From the NCBI GenBank assembly GCA_009911035.1, contig QXWO01000018.1, positions 1-64,000 of the forward strand: a DNA stretch of 64,000 nucleotides, written 5' to 3'. The translations under genes were made by a program, and so were the position numbers. This document shows positions 24,516 through 33,964 of this stretch, in pieces. Below the pieces are notes generated by a model. It was not told where the DNA came from. It searched no databases and saw only the letters and a list, made by a program, of their open reading frames with translations. Origin of the DNA: Lachnospiraceae bacterium. GTDB taxonomy: Bacteria; Bacillota; Clostridia; Lachnospirales; Lachnospiraceae. The stretch's first letter is position 1, and each line of letters begins with the position of its first letter.

Positions 24516-25784
24516 ATGAAAAAAATACGCAGACAAATAATAAATCTGCTGTTAGGTTTATCGCTACTTATGACGGGCATTCTGGCCAGCCCGATTTCAT
24601 CCGCCGCTTCCCGTCTCACGACAGATGCGCAGGATGAAATGGAAGTTCATTTTATGGATGTGGGGCAGGGGGATTCCACCTTGATAACATGCGGCGGCCA
24701 TGCCATGCTGATTGATGCAGGGGACGACTCCAAAGGGACTCTTATTCAAAACTATCTGAAAAAACAAAATATTGAAAAGCTGGATTATCTGATCCTCACC
24801 CATCCCGATTCCGACCATATCGGCGGTGCACCGGTTATCATCGGGAAATTTGAAATCGACAGGGTTTTCATGTCCAACTATGAAAAGGATAACAAAACCT
24901 ACCAAAAACTAATACAGGCACTGGACAATAAAGATTTAAAATACGCCACGCCCAGTACCGGTTCACAGTATTTACTGGGGACAGCACAAATAACGTTCCT
25001 CGGCCCGAACCGGGAATACGACAATCCTAATGATGCCTCCGTTGCCCTGCTTATCCAGAATGGGAAAAATAAATTTATATTTACAGGTGATGCAACGGAA
25101 GATGCCGAAAACGATATTCTTGCAAATAATGCTGATATTTCTGCCGATGTATACCACGCAGGGCACCATGGAAGCAAAACATCTACCTCTGACGATTTCT
25201 TTCAGGCCGTCAGTCCTTCCTGCGCCGTCATAAGCTGCGAGGAAGGCAATTCCTATGGACATCCACATGCCCAGACCCTTAACACTTTCCGCATGAACGG
25301 AATTGACGTATACCGGACTGACGAAGAAGGTACCATAATCGCCATATCAGACGGAAACAAAATTAAGTTCAATGTTCCCGCATCAGAAACATGGAAACCC
25401 GGAGAACCCACAGGCAGCGCTAAAAACTCTGCATCAGACTCAAATTCGTCCGCAAAGACAACGGACACTAATGTTGATAAAGAAACAACGGAAGAAAGCC
25501 AAGCATCCGCTGAAAATATAACATCCCAAAACCAGCCCGTGCAGACGCAGGAAGAATCTCCCTCCGATACAGAAAGCACACCCACCGAAATCTCTGAACC
25601 TGAGCCGGAAAGCCCGGCGCCGGCGGCAGTAACATACGTTTTAAATAATAATACCAAAAAATTCCACTATCCCGACTGTGGAAGCGTCCGCACAATTAAA
25701 GACTCCAACCGTGAAGATACCTCGAAATCCCGGGATGAAATCATCGGAATGGGATATGTGCCATGTAAAAAATGTAATCCTTAA
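24516..25784 (+). CDS. Secreted ComEC-type metallo-beta-lactamase-fold protein
   Basis: A 422-residue exported protein. A signal peptide (residues 1-32, LLLGLSLLMTGILASPISSAA) precedes an MBL-fold domain. Its motifs are VGQGDSTLI, LTHPDSDHIGG (the HxDxDH-like metal site), FTGDATEDAE and AGHHGSKTS, all as in the C-terminal domain of ComEC. A Ser/Thr/Glu-rich linker covers about 285-370. The C-terminus (YVLNNNTKKFHYPDCGSV, then YVPCKKCNP) is an Ada-like cysteine-rich domain with a C...C-x2-C zinc site. Free-standing ComEC-like hydrolases are likely nucleases or phosphodiesterases at the cell surface. The Ada-like tail may bind DNA. No ComEC channel is present. Confidence 0.85.
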   Translation: MKKIRRQIINLLLGLSLLMTGILASPISSAASRLTTDAQDEMEVHFMDVGQGDSTLITCGGHAMLIDAGDDSKGTLIQNYLKKQNIEKLDYLILTHPDSDHIGGAPVIIGKFEIDRVFMSNYEKDNKTYQKLIQALDNKDLKYATPSTGSQYLLGTAQITFLGPNREYDNPNDASVALLIQNGKNKFIFTGDATEDAENDILANNADISADVYHAGHHGSKTSTSDDFFQAVSPSCAVISCEEGNSYGHPHAQTLNTFRMNGIDVYRTDEEGTIIAISDGNKIKFNVPASETWKPGEPTGSAKNSASDSNSSAKTTDTNVDKETTEESQASAENITSQNQPVQTQEESPSDTESTPTEISEPEPESPAPAAVTYVLNNNTKKFHYPDCGSVRTIKDSNREDTSKSRDEIIGMGYVPCKKCNP

Positions 25785-25931
25785 GTTTTCATAATGTAAT
25801 AGGGAAGGGCAGGGGATTCTTTCTCTCTGCTCTTTCATTACAATAAGCCGGCTCGCGAAGCGTGGCGGCGTTTGTTTACATCACCAGACCGACCTGACCC
25901 GGAGCATGTTTGAGCAAAAAGGAGATTTTTT

Positions 25932-26279
25932 ATGTCTGTACTATTATTTTTAAATTTTATTACCCCGTTTGTAATGATTTTAGTTGGATCAATTTTAAAG
26001 AAACGTCCTGTAGCAGATATGAGCACACACAATGGATACAGCACTCCTGTATCGAGGAAATCGCAGGCTCATTGGGATTATGCCCAGCGCATTGCCCCGG
26101 ATATTTTCATTTCTCTGGGAAAATACTTATTTTTATTGGAAGCAATTGCAGATATCATACTGTTTTTATTACACATTTCTATTGATTGGTCTGTCACCAT
26201 AGGGACAGGCATCGGAATGGCTTTTCTCTTTTATGGAATTTATTATACAGATACTAAAATTACGGAAAAATTAGGATAA
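25932..26279 (+). CDS. SdpI/YhfL-family membrane protein
   Basis: A 115-residue membrane protein with three hydrophobic segments at about 2-22, 60-83 and 89-106. Between the first two lies HNGYSTPVSRKSQAHWDYAQ, matching the conserved 'GYRT..s.ks...W..A' motif of the SdpI family. SdpI gives immunity to the SdpC toxin in Bacillus. Most family members have no known role. The ATG at 25932 follows AGGAGATTTTTT, and an in-frame start further upstream is not needed. No toxin gene is adjacent. Confidence 0.65.
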   Translation: MSVLLFLNFITPFVMILVGSILKKRPVADMSTHNGYSTPVSRKSQAHWDYAQRIAPDIFISLGKYLFLLEAIADIILFLLHISIDWSVTIGTGIGMAFLFYGIYYTDTKITEKLG

Positions 26280-26500
26280 ACACTGCCCGGTTTAGATCAA
26301 CGCCTTGGCGGGAATTAAATTAGCGGTAAAGAAAATTTTGCTACAGACTCCATTTCCTGTCAGAAATGTCTGTCAGGAAAGCACACATCGAACGAATTTC
26401 TGTAAATTTCTAAGCTTTCGTTTATTGTAACAGAGCATGTCTCTTTCGTCAACAAAATATATGTCAGATATTTAATGCTATCTTGAGAGGTTATCAATAT

Positions 26501-26521
26501 ACACAATACATGATATTGTGT
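26501..26521. repeat. 21-bp palindrome in a gene-free gap
   Basis: ACACAATA (26501-26508), loop CATGA, TATTGTGT (26514-26521), flanked further out by TTGAGA (26483-26488) and TCTCAA (26521-26526). The 26280-26740 gap is very AT-rich. Apart from this dyad and an imperfect hairpin near 26351-26380 I see nothing in it. Confidence 0.45.
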
Positions 26522-26740
26522 CTCAACGGTCTATTTTAATTTTTCCCACTATATTTTGTGTCTTATTGCCAAAAATATATTTTTACATCAAAAATTTTTC
26601 TACATCCACACAAGCAAAAACATATTGTTTTTCATCCATATTCATGATATAAAGCTTTATAGAACTTCATTTCGGACACTTTTCTGATAGTTTTTCTATA
26701 ATTCTGTCAAACAAATTCTTTTATCTCAAGGAGGGGCTTC

Positions 26741-27501
26741 ATGTTTGAATGTACATCTAATTTACCCACAGATTCTGTTAATAAAAATGTTGCCCATGAC
26801 TGGCACACTGCAACAGGGCCGCTTACAATTCCTATGACCAATGACTACCTGTTCCGGGCGCTTTTACAGCGCAATACCCGGATCCTAAAAGGACTTGTCT
26901 GTTCCCTTCTGCATCTTTCCCCGCAGGAAGTTACCTCCGCAGTCATTAATAATCCCATTGTTCTGGGAGAAGCCATCGGTGAAAAAACCTTCTTTCTGGA
27001 TGTCTCGGTCACTTTAAACAATCATATCCTTGTCAATCTGGAGATGCAGGTCGTTAACGAGTTTAACCGGCCGGAACGTTCCTTAAGTTACCTGTGCCGT
27101 ACTTTTGACAATCTTAATTCCGGCGAACGTTATACCGCCGTACGGCCTGCTATCCAAATTGGCTTTCTTGATTTCACCCTTTTCCCCGAGTATCCGGAAT
27201 TTTATTCAACTTATCAATTTCTAAATATAAAAAATCATACGGTATATAGTGACAAGATACGCCTTTGTGTGTTAAACTTAATATTTCTCAGTACATTAAA
27301 TTTTTGAATCTTGAAAAGCAGGTCATAAAGAAAAATGGTGTGGAATGAGTTGAAACTCTTTTGGGCCTGCCGGATGATGGCGGAAGCGGTGGGGACTACA
27401 TCGGACAGGAAATAAAAATATTTCAGCAATTCATGGCTGATGCAACCGCTTTTCATGCAAAAGAAGAAATAAATCAGCTTAACTTAATGACATTAATTTA
27501 A
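26741..27501 (+). pseudogene. Decayed Rpn-like PD-(D/E)XK nuclease/transposase
   Basis: The first 188 codons (26741-27307) match the PD-(D/E)XK nuclease family transposases (Rpn-like recombination-promoting nucleases): TNDYLFRALLQRN, then FFLDVSVTLNNHILVNLEMQV with the D...ExQ active site, and the GERYTAVRPAIQIGFLDF block. The reading then leaves the family at about residue 175 and stops. From about 27308 to 27501 another frame with one internal stop reads EIKIFQQFMADATAFHAKEE, as in the C-terminal helices of the family. The gene looks broken by small deletions. It borders the distal end of the capsule locus. Confidence 0.6.
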
Positions 27502-28319
27502 CGGATAAACATATTTAATCCTATTAAAAGCTGATTATAATACTTCCCTACAAATTTACATAACAGTACTTCTATAAGTATTAAAGCAACAACTTCCAGT
27601 AGCTTTTCCAAAAAAGGATTCTTAATATTTATTAGTAAATCTACCAGTTCCTTTAGAAGTAAATACTCATGTGTTGCCATAATAAATAAAGAATTTTTTC
27701 CCAAATAGCATAAAGCAGTTTTTACTTTATTATCAAACAAAGAAATAAATGAACTAAAAGCACCTATGCATAAAAATCCAATAATTGCTGATGCATACGC
27801 TGAAATCCCATTGCCAACTTCCAAATAGTGATAATCAAAATTTATTTTTAGCCGTAAGTTAACTGATACTAATATTATTGCTATACCCCCACACACATTA
27901 AAATTTTAATACTTGAAAAATTTTTTTGTATATACTCAAAATAGGGCTTAAAGCAGGTCAGCAATAATTTTTTCAATATCTATCATACGTATGAATAAAA
28001 ATTTGATAAAAAAATCAAATAAAATATAAAAAACAGACCAAAACAAATATGCAATGATTAAATTACTTTCTTTTTTTATATTATTAGATAATTTGCTTTC
28101 TTTTTTATCACTAACGACCATTCCGCTGAGGATCATAAATAAAGGCATATGAAAAGAATAAATTATCTGTCTCATCCAACTGTCTTCCGGCAATAAATGC
28201 CCCACAATTACCAATAAAATCCCAAGTCCTTTTGCTATATCAATTTCATCTACGCGTACTATTTTTTTATTCCCCACTTTGGCCGCCTCCCGACTTATAG
28301 GCTGCATATGAATACTCAA
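27498..28319 (-). pseudogene. Broken acyltransferase-3 (membrane O-acyltransferase)
   Basis: Two pieces of one acyltransferase_3 gene. The 5' piece (28319-27948) has the family start VDEIDIAKGLGILLVIVGH, with the catalytic His, and SFHMPLFMILSGMV. It stops at 27948. The 3' piece (27896-27498) has the last membrane helices (LCYLGKNSLFIMATHEYLLL). About 70-100 residues expected between them are missing, so an internal deletion and frameshift have destroyed it. It would have O-acetylated the capsule. The start overlaps the end of the polymerase gene, and it is the last gene of the capsule operon. Confidence 0.65.
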
Positions 28320-29553
28320 AAATGCATATTATCATCGGCCAAACATAAATTCTCTGTTGGTTTATAATAATAATTGTTATTGAGGTCATTAATAAGTATA
28401 AAAATAAGCCACACAGAAGCAAAAAATAATTTTTGTCATCTCTGTTTTTTATTTTTAAAAGTATATTAAAAAATCTGAACATTGGATAAATATATACTGG
28501 AATTGTCCATAGCCCAATCTGCGTTATTAAGCCCAGCAATCCAATATCTGTCATCCCAAAATTTCCTCTTCCTATGTAACTGCTATAATAATTCCCAATG
28601 TGTATCGCTGCCAATCCCACGCCATTAATGTAATATTTTGATATTAACTGAATCGCATGCTTAATCTCGTCCAGTCTGATTTTCGTTGAACTGCCATAAT
28701 CCCCATTTACGTTAAATGAATTTATGACATCGCCAACTCTCCCGCTGAAAATAATGTATCCGGCAATAACACATATGCAAATAATTTTCATTAATATTGC
28801 GTTCCTTCTACGGTTACTTTTCAACAAATACATTACGCCCAGCGAAAGAATAACTGATATTTGCATGACCCTTGCCTGCTCCACATACAATAATGCTCCA
28901 AAGGAAACTATTAAAATCACAGCATTTAAACATTTTTTCTTCTTTTTGCACAACAATTCATAAAATGTCCATATAATGATCAATCCCTCCATACTGGAAA
29001 GATCCAAAATTCTAAGTCTGTTGTTTCTTCTCATATATTTCATATAAAAATCTATGGGAAATATATTTATTCCTCTGGTATTGTAAAAAAAAGCCGCTAT
29101 TATCATAACTGTCAATGTAATAAATACCAGTATTTTAAAAGAATCCATTATTTTGTCCAGTCCTGTGCCTGACTGAAATAAATAAAACAATGGAATTACC
29201 ATCACCACATAGGAATATCCCTGCGCCATTTTTAAAAATTCAAATAATGATTGCGCACGATATAATTGAGTAGTATAAATATATTGTACCACTAAAAAAA
29301 CAGCTATTACTGCAAGATAGCAGTACAAAAAGTTAAAATCTGATAATTTCATATGCTTTTTCCTGCTTCTGAAGATTACTATAAAAAACGAAATATAAAT
29401 CATCAAAAGGTTCGCAAATCTCAGCATAATCGTATCGATCTGAAATAATCTGAAACATTCATTTTCTGCAATTACAGCAAGCATCAGGCATAAATAAACT
29501 ATGGAATTATCCGATATATGTATTTTACATCTGTTTTTTATAATAGATTCCAT
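28267..29553 (-). CDS. Wzy-like polysaccharide polymerase
   Basis: A 428-residue membrane protein with about eleven hydrophobic segments and a large extracellular loop around residues 275-345 (INSFNVNGDYGSSTKIRLDE, then GVGLAAIHIG), the usual layout of Wzy/O-antigen ligase-like polymerases. These join lipid-linked repeat units at the outer face of the membrane. Sequence conservation in Wzy is low, so the assignment rests on topology and on the flippase and glycosyltransferase neighbours. AT content is higher than in the upstream capsule genes, which suggests separate acquisition. Confidence 0.75.
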   Translation of the reverse strand: MESIIKNRCKIHISDNSIVYLCLMLAVIAENECFRLFQIDTIMLRFANLLMIYISFFIVIFRSRKKHMKLSDFNFLYCYLAVIAVFLVVQYIYTTQLYRAQSLFEFLKMAQGYSYVVMVIPLFYLFQSGTGLDKIMDSFKILVFITLTVMIIAAFFYNTRGINIFPIDFYMKYMRRNNRLRILDLSSMEGLIIIWTFYELLCKKKKKCLNAVILIVSFGALLYVEQARVMQISVILSLGVMYLLKSNRRRNAILMKIICICVIAGYIIFSGRVGDVINSFNVNGDYGSSTKIRLDEIKHAIQLISKYYINGVGLAAIHIGNYYSSYIGRGNFGMTDIGLLGLITQIGLWTIPVYIYPMFRFFNILLKIKNRDDKNYFLLLCGLFLYLLMTSITIIIINQQRIYVWPMIICIFEYSYAAYKSGGGQSGE

Positions 29554-29561
29554 ATTTGTTA

Positions 29562-31016
29562 TTACAATCTCCTTAGTTTTTTAATAAACTCCAAAACATT
29601 TTCATCATTTAACAATAACAATTCTGCAAAATAGAGCAGCATGCCAAACAAAAGCACCAATATAATGTGAAAGATTGTATTATTGGTTACATAACATACA
29701 CAAACCGTTACAGTTGCAACCGTAACACAACCGACAGCAGCATGTGCCAAAGCCGTTCTCCATTTCTTAAAATCCAGATACTCTTTTATATCCTTAAATG
29801 AACAAATGCAGTATATAAAAACACAGAATTCAGAAATGACAGTTGTGACAGCCGCACCATTTTGTTTAAAACGGGGAATTAACATTATATTTAGCAGTAT
29901 ATTGACTGCTGCGCTGAATGAAGTCGCTTTTATATTATTTTTTTCACGGCTAAGAGGTATATTTAGGCAATACGTGATTTCTCCTCCAAAAACAGCGCCA
30001 ATCAGCCCCACACTTAAAATCTGCAATACAGGCACTGCTTCTATATATTCTTTTCCTCCCATAATCAGTATAACTTTTTCTGATATAAAAATAAGTCCTA
30101 CTGCGGCAGGAACTACCACCAGGGTAAGCGTTGAAACCAGTCTGGTATACATTCTCTTTATGCTGTCAGTATCACCCTGCCCAACGTAATAGGAAAATCT
30201 GGGTACAAATACAGTGTAAACCGCTGCCATAATTCTTTTAACAACCGTATAAATTTTTATTGCAATTTCATAAATTCCTATATAGTAATTTCCACAATAC
30301 CATCCAAGCATTGTCACATCTGAATTAACATATATGCTTACAGCTACTTTATTTGCAGCCAGTAGCAAAACAGGCTTCATATGTATATGCAGATTCAGTT
30401 TTCTTGTGAGATGCAGTTTTATATATTTTCTGCAGTGAAATAAATTCATCAGCGCAACGCCGCCGCCAGATATCACTGTCAGTAATGCATATTGGCAGAC
30501 ATCTTCCTCATTTCTTACCATCAAAAAGAGTAGAATCAGTGTAATAACCTGCGCTGCAATGCTTCTGACCGTGATATATAAATAATCTTCATATATTGTA
30601 TTGATCCACTCCACTCCAATTGTAGTAAAGATAATTGTCAGACTGCTTAAAATTACCAGTTCTCTATAGGGACGTAAATTTGCAGAGCAAAATAATAAAA
30701 TTGACAATGCACTATATGACAATAACGTCATAGTCAGGTGTATTGTAAATATCTGCCCTGCAAAAATATTGATCTGCCTGTGTTTTTCCCGTATCTTTGC
30801 ACCTTCGCGTACTGCATATTCCGATATTCCAAGTGCCGCAAATAGCAAAAAATAATTGACAATAGAAACTGCATAATTTACTTTACCAATCCCTTCTGCA
30901 TGTAGTACCCTAAATGCATAAGGATAAGTAATAAGCGGAAAAATAATTGATAATCCATTTCTTATGGCATTAAGCAGCGCATTTGTTCCCAATCCTTTAT
31001 ATTTTTTATCGTTCAC
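29562..31016 (-). CDS. Wzx-type oligosaccharide flippase
   Basis: A 484-residue polytopic protein with 12 or more hydrophobic segments. It begins ALLNAIRNGLSIIFPLITYPYAFRVLHAEGIGKVNYA, which is the start of the polysaccharide_synt family of the MATE/MVF fold. It moves undecaprenyl-linked repeat units across the membrane. It lies 8 bases before the polymerase gene and 20 bases after a GT2 gene, forming the wzx-wzy pair of this capsule. Confidence 0.9.
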   Translation of the reverse strand: MNDKKYKGLGTNALLNAIRNGLSIIFPLITYPYAFRVLHAEGIGKVNYAVSIVNYFLLFAALGISEYAVREGAKIREKHRQINIFAGQIFTIHLTMTLLSYSALSILLFCSANLRPYRELVILSSLTIIFTTIGVEWINTIYEDYLYITVRSIAAQVITLILLFLMVRNEEDVCQYALLTVISGGGVALMNLFHCRKYIKLHLTRKLNLHIHMKPVLLLAANKVAVSIYVNSDVTMLGWYCGNYYIGIYEIAIKIYTVVKRIMAAVYTVFVPRFSYYVGQGDTDSIKRMYTRLVSTLTLVVVPAAVGLIFISEKVILIMGGKEYIEAVPVLQILSVGLIGAVFGGEITYCLNIPLSREKNNIKATSFSAAVNILLNIMLIPRFKQNGAAVTTVISEFCVFIYCICSFKDIKEYLDFKKWRTALAHAAVGCVTVATVTVCVCYVTNNTIFHIILVLLFGMLLYFAELLLLNDENVLEFIKKLRRL

Positions 31017-31036
31017 CTACTACAGTACCTTTCCAT

Positions 31037-31951
31037 TTATTTATGCAAAATATATTCTTTATATCTTTTAGCCTCCCTAATGAAAATCTTATCTATATCT
31101 ATTTTCTTTTTGCAGTAGTCTCTATAATTAAGGCCAATCAGCCCGGAACTTCCTCTGTGGAAATGCAAAACCTGCAATTGATTCGTATAAAACATTTCCC
31201 ATCCGTTTTTCCTGCATCTTTCTGCCAGATAGTCTTCTTCAAAATATAAAAAAACTTCCGGTACAAACGCTTTCTCATTACAGCAGATATATTCCCTTGA
31301 AAATATCAGGCATGCTCCCTGAAGCACTACATTTCTTTGTTCCTCTTCAAATTTTGCATTATTCCTTTTCATTTTTCGCCAGAATTTTGAAATGCCAAAG
31401 AAAATGTCCCGCCCTGCAAATGCCTCTATAAGATAAAATTTAAATGCTTTTAGTGAAAAAATCTTTCCACATTCTATTATCATACTGCTTTTATCGTTAA
31501 TATACTTCATCACTTTTGATATTGTAGCTGCTCTATCAGAAATAGGACTGGCATGATAAGATTTGTATGGTATGTAAATATCTGGTCCACATATATAAAA
31601 ATTATGTCTTTCATATACTGAATATAAGATATTAATAAATTTCTTTTGTTGAATCTCCACGTCATTATTTATAAATATAATAAAATCATAATCATCTTTC
31701 TTTTTAGCATATTGATAGCCTGCATTGTTTCCTGCAGAAAACCCTGTATTTTTTTCCAAAACAATTACATCCACACTATTTAAAAGATTTGAATCTGACA
31801 ATAATCTAATATCATATTCCCGTCCGTTGCACACGATTATAATGTCCGCCAATTCAGCACTTTCAAGTTTTCTGATTGAAAATACTGCATTTAGGGTAAG
31901 ATTTATATTATGTCCATAATGCAGTATAACAAAACACAATTTATTATGCAT
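31037..31951 (-). CDS. Family 2 glycosyltransferase
   Basis: A 304-residue GT-A fold enzyme. It has an N-terminal FVILHYGHNINLTLNAV, the sugar-nucleotide and metal site IFINNDVEI (DxD-type, about residue 93), GFSAGNNAGYQ and a C-terminal acceptor region with EDYLAERCRKNGWEM. This arrangement matches rhamnosyl- and similar GT2 enzymes that add a sugar to a lipid-linked chain. The donor and linkage cannot be read from the sequence. It sits between the flippase and the hexapeptide acetyltransferase genes. Confidence 0.85.
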   Translation of the reverse strand: MHNKLCFVILHYGHNINLTLNAVFSIRKLESAELADIIIVCNGREYDIRLLSDSNLLNSVDVIVLEKNTGFSAGNNAGYQYAKKKDDYDFIIFINNDVEIQQKKFINILYSVYERHNFYICGPDIYIPYKSYHASPISDRAATISKVMKYINDKSSMIIECGKIFSLKAFKFYLIEAFAGRDIFFGISKFWRKMKRNNAKFEEEQRNVVLQGACLIFSREYICCNEKAFVPEVFLYFEEDYLAERCRKNGWEMFYTNQLQVLHFHRGSSGLIGLNYRDYCKKKIDIDKIFIREAKRYKEYILHK

Positions 31952-31998
31952 ATTTACTCCCTCTCTGGCGCTTTATTCTGTTATTGATCTTATTTTAT

Positions 31999-32562
31999 CT
32001 ATAGAAAAAATAAATGAGAACCATGAAACAGATATCCTATTTGTTTTTCACGTTCGCCTATTTTTCTTGCCGGAACCCCTCCAGCAATCACAAACGGCTC
32101 TACAGATTTTGTAACAACAGCTCCGGCCGCAACTACAGCTCCTTCCCCTACTGTAACGCCAGGTAAAATAATCGTCCGATTGCTTAACCAGACCCGATCC
32201 TCAATAATAACGGGCTTACCTTCAATTCCAAAACTAATATCATTTACCTTATGTTGGTTTGTCCATATCCATACACCCGTACTAAAATTTACATTTTTTC
32301 CTATTTTTATACCGCTTCGCCCGTCTAAAATTGCCTTGTCCCCAATAACCGTCCCCTCACCAATATGAATATTCCATGGGGCCCTGATCTCAGCCCCATA
32401 ATAAATAACCACATTTTTTCCTATATTCATATGGAATATGTTCTTATATAAAAAATTTCTGAATATGTGACTTGGAATATATGCAATAATCAACAAATTA
32501 ATGCGTATGACACTTGCAATCATCCGACCTAAATATACACCTGTTGCACTTCGCTTTTTCAT
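31999..32562 (-). CDS. Left-handed beta-helix (WcaF-like) O-acetyltransferase
   Basis: A 187-residue hexapeptide-repeat acetyltransferase. From about residue 50 it shows repeated [LIV]-G-x4 units (IHIGEGTVIGDKAILDGRSG, then ITLPGVTVGEGAVVAAGAVV-like turns), with a likely catalytic His in WTNQHKVND. It would transfer acetyl from acetyl-CoA to a capsule sugar. It is complete, unlike the membrane acyltransferase at the operon end. A G11 tract lies 32 bases before the ATG, so its expression may vary. Confidence 0.85.
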   Translation of the reverse strand: MKKRSATGVYLGRMIASVIRINLLIIAYIPSHIFRNFLYKNIFHMNIGKNVVIYYGAEIRAPWNIHIGEGTVIGDKAILDGRSGIKIGKNVNFSTGVWIWTNQHKVNDISFGIEGKPVIIEDRVWLSNRTIILPGVTVGEGAVVAAGAVVTKSVEPFVIAGGVPARKIGEREKQIGYLFHGSHLFFL

Positions 32563-32594
32563 ACTTAATTCTTCTTTTCCAACACAGAATTTTA

Positions 32595-32605
32595 CCCCCC
32601 CCCCC
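32595..32605 (-). repeat. Poly-G tract (G11) upstream of the acetyltransferase gene
   Basis: Eleven C on the plus strand, in the 143-base gap between the GT9 gene and the acetyltransferase ATG (32562). It is the longest of the tracts in the window. Changes in length here would alter leader or promoter spacing rather than a protein. Confidence 0.85.
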
Positions 32606-32705
32606 GTGCTTTATGATCACAGTAAATACATAAGCACAGTAAATCAACTATTATAAATAAACCAATACAACATATTACAATCATATTTTTTTCCTATCTT
32701 TTATT

Positions 32706-33917
32706 TTAATATCCAAAATAATCCGTCACTGCACGCATAACTGTTTTAGGAGTAATGCTTTGAAGGCATAGACACGGATTCCCGGCCTGGCATTTTTTAT
32801 AACATTCTGTATTGCCTCTTCCATATCGCCCGCCATATGCTTTACATGCATAGCATGGCATTTTTTTCACGTCAACGTCATCCCGGTAAACGCAGACTGG
32901 CAGACATGTATTTTCATTTTCTATATCCACGTGATAGGGCAGCGATCTTTTTCCATCCCATACACCCGAGAGACTGATTGCCTGGGTTCCTACAGACGCC
33001 GCAACATGAATGGAACCGCTGTCTACACCAATGTGAAGAACCGCACCCCTGATCAACTCGATCCACTCATTGATATTAGTTTTCCCCGCATAGTTATGTA
33101 TCCGATGAGCATGCTCCATATCTATACTACAATACTTATAAATGTCGTTGGCCTTGATTCCGCCTGTACAACAAATATCATAAGGATACTTATCCAAAAG
33201 CAGTTTCATTAGCTCCTTAAAACTTTCCCTCGGCCATCTGCGCTCCATGCACATAGAATCCATTGCAATTGTTATATATGGCTGTTGAATTGTCTCAAAC
33301 GCCCCTTTTCTTTCGATATAATGAATTTGAACCTCATAGTTTTCTACCCCAATTCTTTTGATCAGCATTTTCAGCCTTTGTGTTTCATGTAAATCAATTG
33401 GAGCGAAAACTTTATTGGTATATTTTCTTTCAAAATAATATCGAATACTCCCATGTGTATGTTTTACATTATCAAACACTCCCCAGCTTTCGTTATGTAC
33501 AGAAGCTGCAACAATATAATGCGCTAAAGGCGCATTGCTGAGCGTGACAATTATTTTTTCAAACTCAAGCTGGCGGATCTTTGAGACTGCTCTGTAAACA
33601 TTCCTGAAGTCTGTACCATTTTCACCATATGGATATGCATTTTCTATGTAATAAAAATCTGACATATCTGCTATTAAATCAAAGGTTTCCCACACCGTCA
33701 GAGAACAAAGCAAATATACTTTTTTATTTTTCTTTCTAAAAAAATTTTTTAAAGCCATTATTGCATCTATATCCAAAATTGCGTTTCCCATATGTCCGGC
33801 TGCAATAATTAATACTTTTCCGCTATTCACTTTTTTTCTTGTATGAAATAAATTCAAAATAAAAATATACGCAAATGCTACTGCTTTTGACAAAATCAAT
33901 TTCACTTTTTTATTCAT
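32706..33917 (-). CDS. Family 9 glycosyltransferase, heptosyltransferase-like
   Basis: A 403-residue GT-B enzyme of family GT9. The N-terminal domain has KVLIIAAGHMGNAILDIDAI. The C-terminal nucleotide-binding domain has YITIAMDSMCMERRWPRESF and the acceptor/donor loop IGVDSGSIHVAASVG, the GT9 signature. A cysteine-rich C-terminus (PCYACKAYGGRYG, then CYKKC) is unusual and may bind metal. GT9 includes the LPS heptosyltransferases WaaC/WaaF. The ADP-heptose genes just upstream make a heptosyl transfer the best guess here. Confidence 0.8.
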   Translation of the reverse strand: MNKKVKLILSKAVAFAYIFILNLFHTRKKVNSGKVLIIAAGHMGNAILDIDAIMALKNFFRKKNKKVYLLCSLTVWETFDLIADMSDFYYIENAYPYGENGTDFRNVYRAVSKIRQLEFEKIIVTLSNAPLAHYIVAASVHNESWGVFDNVKHTHGSIRYYFERKYTNKVFAPIDLHETQRLKMLIKRIGVENYEVQIHYIERKGAFETIQQPYITIAMDSMCMERRWPRESFKELMKLLLDKYPYDICCTGGIKANDIYKYCSIDMEHAHRIHNYAGKTNINEWIELIRGAVLHIGVDSGSIHVAASVGTQAISLSGVWDGKRSLPYHVDIENENTCLPVCVYRDDVDVKKMPCYACKAYGGRYGRGNTECYKKCQAGNPCLCLQSITPKTVMRAVTDYFGY

Positions 33918-33964
33918 TAAACTTCTCCGTAAATATACAAAAACCAGCTTAAAATAAAATCCTG

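Noticed and set aside
25932-26279. SdpI-like gene as part of an Sdp toxin-immunity operon
   Set aside because: No SdpA, SdpB or SdpC homologue is adjacent. Family resemblance alone does not support a toxin system.
32595-32660. G11 tract as a spacer between -35 and -10 boxes of an acetyltransferase promoter
   Set aside because: A TAAAAT follows the tract, but no convincing -35 box lies at the right distance, so only an unspecified leader effect is suggested.
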